Assembly: GCA_900095095.1 (NCBI GenBank)
Contig: FMBT01000454.1
Coordinates: 1-64,000 of the forward strand
Length of the DNA: 64,000 nucleotides
Direction: 5' to 3'
Origin: Fragilariopsis cylindrus CCMP1102
Lineage: Eukaryota; Bacillariophyta; Bacillariophyceae; Bacillariales; Bacillariaceae
Below the pieces are notes generated by a model. That model had not been told where the DNA came from and searched no databases. It saw nothing but the letters and a program-made list of their open reading frames with translations. Made by a program: the position numbers and the translations under genes. Shown here in pieces: positions 58,521 through 64,000 of this stretch (positions within the stretch are counted from its first letter, which is position 1; every line of letters begins with the position of its first letter).

Positions 58521-60687
58521 ATGAAGTCCTTTGTATTTCTCCCTGCGTTGATGACGCTCTGCTTCAGCTTTGCGATTACCTCTAGTCGTGGTAATCCATC
58601 CACCGTTTCCCTTGAGCAGTATACACGTAAGTTACTGATACATGTTTTCAGTTCTATATTGCCCTATCATTTCGATTATCTCATACTTTTATTATTCTTA
58701 TGTCTCCTTCTCCTTCCAAATAATTTATCACTACAGCCGACAAATCCAATTGGACAACGTTTTATTCGAAAGCTGTAGACGATAATGAAAGGAACACGGA
58801 TCATTCGCCAGATGGTGTAGGGTGGATCGACAGAGAAGCATGGAAAGCTTGGGATGGAACAACAATTTACGATCCAACGAAATATACCAAAAAAGGACTG
58901 GCAGCTGAAATTTGTCCGGGAAATACCGTCCGAGGCATATACGAATTATTCCAAGAAACGAAACCATTCCTTGATAACGTTAACCCTTCCAAAGCAGAGG
59001 TAGATAATTGGCATGCGATCGCAATTAATCATGTTCGAGCTATGGTCAACCTCACTGAGCCCGAATACCAAATCCATCCTGACAAATGTTTACACATTCG
59101 TGCCATGTGGTCTTCTGAACGTTACCACACAAGACTGTGGGACGAAAAATATCCGGATAATACATGCGTTGGATCCTCCAATCCACATTGTGGTGCTGGA
59201 TTCTTACCGAGCGTAGAAGACCAGCAACCATATTTGCCTGTCGGGATTGACTCTTGTGGAAAAAAATCGGGTTCAGAGGGATTGTTTTCTGCTGCAAAAT
59301 CAGCCGTACGTCACTGTTGTTCATTAAATCGAAACATTGATCTACCTTCTATCAACTGTATATTAATGGTGTTGCTAACATGTCTTTCTCTTATTTCTCC
59401 CTACTGATTACTTATTATAGATACCATGGTCGATTAGATGGATGAGACCATTGTGTTCCACATTGAGTAGCGAAGGGTTTTGGGGTGGACATACTGGACC
59501 TTGGTTTCGTCGAAGTCAATTCGGTTTTGATTGGCAAGATTCCAGTCAGGATGATTTCAATTCAAACGCTCTCCTTCGTGCGAAATGGAGTGGACCAATT
59601 GGTCAATCGAAATACGAAAATCCTGATATTACGTCGGGAAAGTTCTTAATATTCGCAGAAGCTGTCACTCCCGAACCAAGATTTGGATCAGCTGAATGTA
59701 CGAATAAAACAAAGTGGTTCGACCGCGGAACCATCGCTAATGCAACCGAATGTTACAATGCTATCATGGCAGATGATGACTGTGGGAAACGATTCATGAC
59801 AATGAAGTAAGTTGTTCTATTTAATTTTGGTGATCGTTGTTATCATTCGAATCTACGATGGCATCTCACATACTTGTTTGTCTCTTCCTTTCCCTTTTCC
59901 TCTTTTAAAGTCCCGGTCGTGAGCCACAACCAGGATGTGCTTGTTACCCAGTTAATATGACTGAATGCGATATCAATCCTGGTATAGAGAATAGATTGAC
60001 TTGGGATTTCGAGGCAGTTTCTTCATCCTTTGATGGTCTTACTGTTAATGCCACTGGAGGCCTTTTATGGGACGGTAAAAGGTGTAACGATATAATATGG
60101 AAAATTAAATCCGGTGATGTGGCGCATTGTCTTCAACAAATTATCGAAAACAACTACACCGATTGTGGAAGAGAATTTATTACGTAAGTCTATTTATCCC
60201 CTGTATTTCGCCACACCCGCTGCCAACGTGCTTCTAACCCCCCCCCCCCCCCCCCCACTCCCCCACCACCCACAGACGCAATGCTAATGGAGGGTGTGGC
60301 TGTTATGCACCGGGAACAACTTGTGAAAAATCTGACACTATAAGAGAATCCGGAAGGAAAACATACAAGTTGGACGTTGATCCAGCCTATGTTATTCCTT
60401 CAACAAGTCAATCTACTGCCTCTCCTGTGGCACCAACATTAGCACCTACTGAATTGTCAGATGTAGTAACAGACGACGAGAGTTGTGACCTCGTTGACGA
60501 CAAATCGTGCAAGAAATGGGTTGGCAATAAAAAAGGTAAAAAGATGAAAAAGAAATGTAAAAAGAATCTCAAGAAAAAGAACAAGAAGAAGAAGGTGTTC
60601 GTTTGGTGTCCCGTAACTTGTGGAGAAAAAGCGGGACTCGGGAAATGTGCATTTATGAAGAAGAAGAACAAGAACAAGAAGAATTAG
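58521..60687 (+). CDS. Secreted Cys-rich protein with ShKT-like, lysine-rich C-terminus
   Basis: Not a named family. Five exons (58521-58626, 58737-59305, 59421-59806, 59911-60183, 60276-60687) give 581 residues. A signal peptide (FVFLPALMTLCFSFAITSS) is followed by a large folded domain with paired Cys and Trp-rich motifs (YHTRLWDEKYPDNTC, FWGGHTGPWFRRSQFGFDWQ). Two copies of a small Cys motif follow: CGKRFMTMNPG...GCACYP and CGREFIT RNANGGCGCYAPG, each split by an intron at the same place. A Thr/Pro linker (SPVAPTLAPTE) leads to a C-terminal unit, SCDLVDDKSCKKWV...WCPVTCGEKAGLGKC, like the ShKT-type domain of diatom secreted proteins, with a Lys-rich insert inside it. Intron 4 contains a C20 tract. 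Export to the frustule or cell surface is likely; a role in silica or matrix binding is only a guess. Confidence 0.8.
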
Positions 60688-60927
60688 ATACACATACATA
60701 CAGTTTTATGTACAGTAAATACGATACGATACGATACGATACAATACGACCCATCCATCCATAATAGATGGAGCGACAAGATATTAAAATAGAATGACTA
60801 ACAATATATATGTATATCATTGAAAAGATCGTTTAGTAATCTAACCTAGCTGACAACGTCCAATGGAATCTGAGAGTGGTTTTACTAACATTGCACTTTT
60901 TGGGCCGCCACGCGAATACATTTTTGT

Positions 60928-61694
60928 TCATTCGTTGGAGACGTTTGCTTGTACAAGTTCAGGTGCATAGACATCAACCTTGTTTTTTTCAAAGTAGTCA
61001 TCAGAGATTTTATCCTTCATAAGATTCTTGTATTGAGGAATGAGATTAGAAGCAATACCAATCATCGGATTTTGCTCCTGTGGATACCTCTTGCTTGATA
61101 TTTTAACTATGTCTCATCCTTGTAAAACTTGTTGATCTCATCAGAATTTGGAGCCTTTCTATCCCATTCCTCAAGTATTTTAATCACTCTAGTTTTTGTA
61201 AGGACATATCCTGATGGTAAACTAGGATCAAGAATGCTCTTGTATAGTTTGTCATATGCTTCTATACAGTCATTAGCATCTATACAACCAATAAGCACAG
61301 CACTCTGATGTTTCCCACTTGTTGCACCATGATAAGGTTGCTCTAACCCTCCACTTTGCTCATATAATTTATAGGATTCACATATTGGAGCACCCATCAA
61401 TATTGTAGTCCCATTACATCTAGGAAAAGTTGTTATAATATGATCTGGATTATCACTTTGTTTACTTTTACTGAAAAAACCCCTGGAAAGCAGGATTTCT
61501 GGAGTGACAGAGTTATTTTGGGTAGAAAAAATACAAAAATCTGTACCAATATATTTACCATGTTTCATATAGATCTTCAGAGCTTTTTGTAACATCTTCT
61601 TTATGTCTGCATAAGCTTTTGGTGCTGCTTCTGCTTTTGCCTTCGCTTGTTTCAGCTCCTCCTCTGTCATTGAAGCATACTTTGTTTTTTTGGA
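60928..61694 (-). CDS. Unknown protein, 5' end uncertain
   Basis: Not recognised. The clear coding part runs from an acceptor-like site at 61694 (tttcaag) through a Lys/Ala-rich helix (EEELKQAKAKAEAAPKAYAD) to a compact domain: MLQKALKIYMKHGKYIGTDF, CIFSTQNNSVTPEILL, FPRCNGTTILMGAPICESYK, HQSAVLIGCIDANDCIEAYD and TRVIKILEEWDRKAPNSDE. One frame change near 61108 acts as a missing base, after which it continues PQEQNPMIGIASNLIPQYKN to a stop at 60928. The first Met in this exon is at 61670. An upstream exon ending near 61829 (donor gtagg) is possible, but its phase does not fit well. A retroelement gag-like origin was considered but no zinc knuckle or capsid motif is visible. Confidence 0.55.
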
Positions 61695-62173
61695 CTTGAA
61701 ACAACAACAAGAAAGAATATCAATACAATATAATACATGGGTTAAAGTATAATAGAATAAGATACAAACATTCACTACATGAGATTGTATTATATTCACT
61801 ACATGAGATTGTATTATATAATCCTACCTTTGTTTTCTTTTCTTTCTTGACTTCTTCTCAATTGACCTTCTTCTCTCCTTTGTTTTCTTTTTTTCAGTCG
61901 TGTGACATCAGATGCGACGCCAAACCTGCACGAAAAGTGTTGCTAGCACAAAGGTAGTACATGATATACATGGTATGCCAACCCTAAATTTGAAAATAAT
62001 TTTAGGGCAAAGCGTCAGTATTGCTCATTCGGTAGGCTGCTCTTGCTTCACTTACTGTACCACCATTTCATGATTCGTAAATCGTCAATCATAACTTACA
62101 GTAGGTAACAGACTTACAACGTACTTACAAGAAAGACTTCAAGGAAACAAATTCATACCAAACATTAACCAAC
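61695..62173. other. Possible intron/leader plus promoter region
   Basis: Upstream of the unknown gene and of the final gene. It contains a perfect 24-bp tandem duplication (attcactacatgagattgt...) at 61770-61793 and 61794-61817, and polypyrimidine sequence near 61830-61895. Confidence 0.5.
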
Positions 62174-64000
62174 ATGGATGACAACAACGACAGCAGCAAA
62201 CCCGTGACGAAAAATCAACATCGTTCTGCTTTTCATTTAACTCCGAGTCAAGCCGTAAAGTTGAAACCCAGCGCTACTCCTTTCAAACCTTCGTCCTCTC
62301 AAAAAAGTGAAATTGGTAATAATAATAATAATAATAATAATGCTACGGCGAACAACAACGATAAAAGCAATGGCAATACTAACAGTAACGGCAGTAGTAA
62401 TAAAAGCAAGAGTAGGAGAAGTAAAAATAACAAAAAATCTCCTCCTCCTTCTGATACCACCGAGCAACAAACTTTTGACGATACAATTATGAATACTACC
62501 ACAGGGGATGATGATGATAATGCCAATAACAATAATAAAGGGAAAAAAGAGCAACAGCAAAAACGACGGAAACAGAAACAGAAACAAAAACAACCAAAGC
62601 AAGGTAATAATGAAGGTGGTGATACTGAAAATCATGACAATGATAATGACAACGATGGTAACAATAACAATAACAGTAACAGTAACAACAAACAGGAGAA
62701 CAAAAATACTGCGACGAAAAAAAATAATCAGAAGAAGAAGAAGAAAAATAATAATAAAAAGAAATTTCCTTGGAGACGACATATTCCAACAGGGACTGTG
62801 GATCCGATTACATTAGAAAATTTACAAACATTGGAATATCCTCCTTTTGCTTTGGTGGCAGATCTGCCCTATCTACCTGTTCCGGAATGGCCGATTATAA
62901 TTAGTTCAGCAGAATCAATAAATAATACTACTAACGACAAGAAGACGAGTAAGGATCATAATAATAACAAACCAAAAAAGGATGTCGTCGACGTAGATGA
63001 GTTGAATCGCGAGAGACTTGCAGAACAATGGGGGATGCACCTGTTGCCTTCCAAGGAAAAAAAACTACGACTACTACAGCGACGACGGCCTCTTCTCCTC
63101 CAGCAGAACCTATTCCACTCTCCGAACGACCATTGAATCTCTTTGATGGTCGAGCCTTAGCTTTCTATATGGTGAGTCAATTGCAATTTATTGATCCCTT
63201 CACTCGTCGTGATTTAACTCGACCGGAACTGGTCAATTTGGATCGATATTTGTCTCGATATGGTGGTGGTGGTGATAGTAGTTGTGGATTCAATAACGGC
63301 GACGATGGAAGTAATATCAATAATAATAATAATAATCGACAGCGGAAAAAGAACAATAATAATAAAAAGGAGAATAAACAAATCCGTGTTACAGATGCGT
63401 ATGACGCAAAAGGGATCACACTTAGTTCTGCTGGAGCGGCGGCGACAACTGCTCAAGGACGTGCCGATATCATGCAACAAATGGCACAAAACTTACTAAA
63501 TTCGTTGTTTTCAGGTCATTCGGTGAGTACAGTAACTCCAAATAGTGGTAGTAATAGTAGTAGTAGTAGAAGTAGTAACCCAAATCAGATTGTAGATGAT
63601 TCAACACGACGACAACAGCAACAACAACAACAGCATCTACTGGAATCGTTTTCATTACAGGAACAATATACCGCGATGCAACGATATGAACAGGCGTCTG
63701 CAACGGCCGGACGAGAGCAACAAAATGAGTCTGGCTTTGGAGATGCTGGTAATTACTATAACGATGGTAATATTGGTGGTGGTGGATTTACAATCATTGA
63801 TGACGATGAAAACCCTGAATTGCGTGGACGGAATGACTTTCCGTCCTTGTCGTCAACGGCAACGACAACGAATGGTGGTGGTGTCGTCGATAGATCCTCC
63901 TTTTATTCAGCCTCACACATTGCAGGCCATCAGGGTAGCAATGGACCATCAATGACGACGGGAGGGGCGTTTCCATCACTTCAATCTGCAGCTTCTGCCA
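62174..64000 (+). CDS. Low-complexity protein with a DPITLENL / FIDPFTRRDL region (3' end outside window)
   Basis: Partial, running off the right end. About 600 residues are visible. The N-terminal 200 are Asn, Lys and Ser runs. Structured parts are WRRHIPTGTVDPITLENLQT, LEYPPFALVADLPYLPVP and, about 120 residues later, LFDGRALAFYMVSQLQFIDP with FTRRDLTRPELVNLDRYL. The DPIT...PP and IDP...R.L patterns recall the paired half-sites of U-box or RING-like folds lacking most metal ligands, but this is a resemblance only. The frame changes once at an A8 run (63057-63064), acting as one missing A. Gln, Asn and Gly runs fill the rest. The start ATG is the first after an in-frame stop-rich leader. Confidence 0.65.

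Noticed and set aside
60928-61694. Retrotransposon gag
   Set aside because: No zinc knuckle, capsid motif, neighbouring pol or terminal repeats; left as an unknown gene.
62237-62789. Hydrophobic minus-strand frames at 62.2-62.8 kb
   Set aside because: They are the antisense of Asn/Lys codon runs and only imitate membrane proteins.

Overview
The window looks like nuclear DNA of a diatom, or a close photosynthetic stramenopile. Genes are intron-poor with short GT-AG introns (about 80-420 bp), the standard code fits throughout, and intergenic DNA is AT-rich. Proteins carry many homopolymeric runs of Asn, Ser, Gln and Thr. At least three genes begin with the two-part leader used by secondary plastids: a signal peptide, in one case with a clear TSAF motif, followed by a second, thylakoid-type signal. 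This rests on reading alone; no database was searched.

Layout. 0.5-2.6 kb: a MATE transporter (+). 3.0-13.8 kb: two related membrane nucleotide cyclases (both -), each with a voltage-sensor-like S1-S4 domain, an IQ motif, two more membrane helices, a class III cyclase domain and a conserved tail. Between them sits an opposite-strand gene joining repeated HTH-like units to a probable 2OG-Fe(II) oxygenase fold. 14.4-18.5 kb: an unknown conserved protein and two adjacent probable thylakoid-lumen proteins with twin-arginine signals (one DUF1499). 19-25.5 kb: a carnosine-N-methyltransferase-like enzyme, a membrane-anchored serine carboxypeptidase and a membrane-anchored GH1 glucosidase. 26.7-34.5 kb: two BTB-BACK proteins, a sulfotransferase, a zinc-ribbon protein, a GH18 chitinase-like protein and a Stowaway-like MITE in a divergent promoter. 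35-46.4 kb: a family-16 methyltransferase, a four-helix membrane protein, tubulin cofactor D, a plastid-targeted low-complexity protein and beta-tubulin. 47-48.2 kb: a Copia-type retrotransposon fossil. 49-64 kb: a CaMKII-association/DUF4440-like protein, proline dehydrogenase with an EF-hand insert, an O-fucosyltransferase-like enzyme, an APC amino-acid/polyamine transporter, a secreted Cys-rich protein with a Lys-rich tail, an unknown protein and the start of a low-complexity protein that runs off the end.

Reading-frame quality matters here. About two dozen frame changes interrupt otherwise well-conserved host genes. Nearly all behave as one missing base, usually in or beside a short homopolymer, and only one or two behave as an extra base. 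This is more like sequencing undercalling than gene death, so genes such as the first BTB gene and the sulfotransferase should not be called pseudogenes without checking.

Functionally, the most striking content is the tandem voltage-sensor/IQ/cyclase pair, which would be expected to link membrane potential and perhaps calcium-calmodulin to cyclic nucleotide production. Other points are the lumen-protein cluster, and tubulin cofactor D lying two kilobases from its client beta-tubulin.
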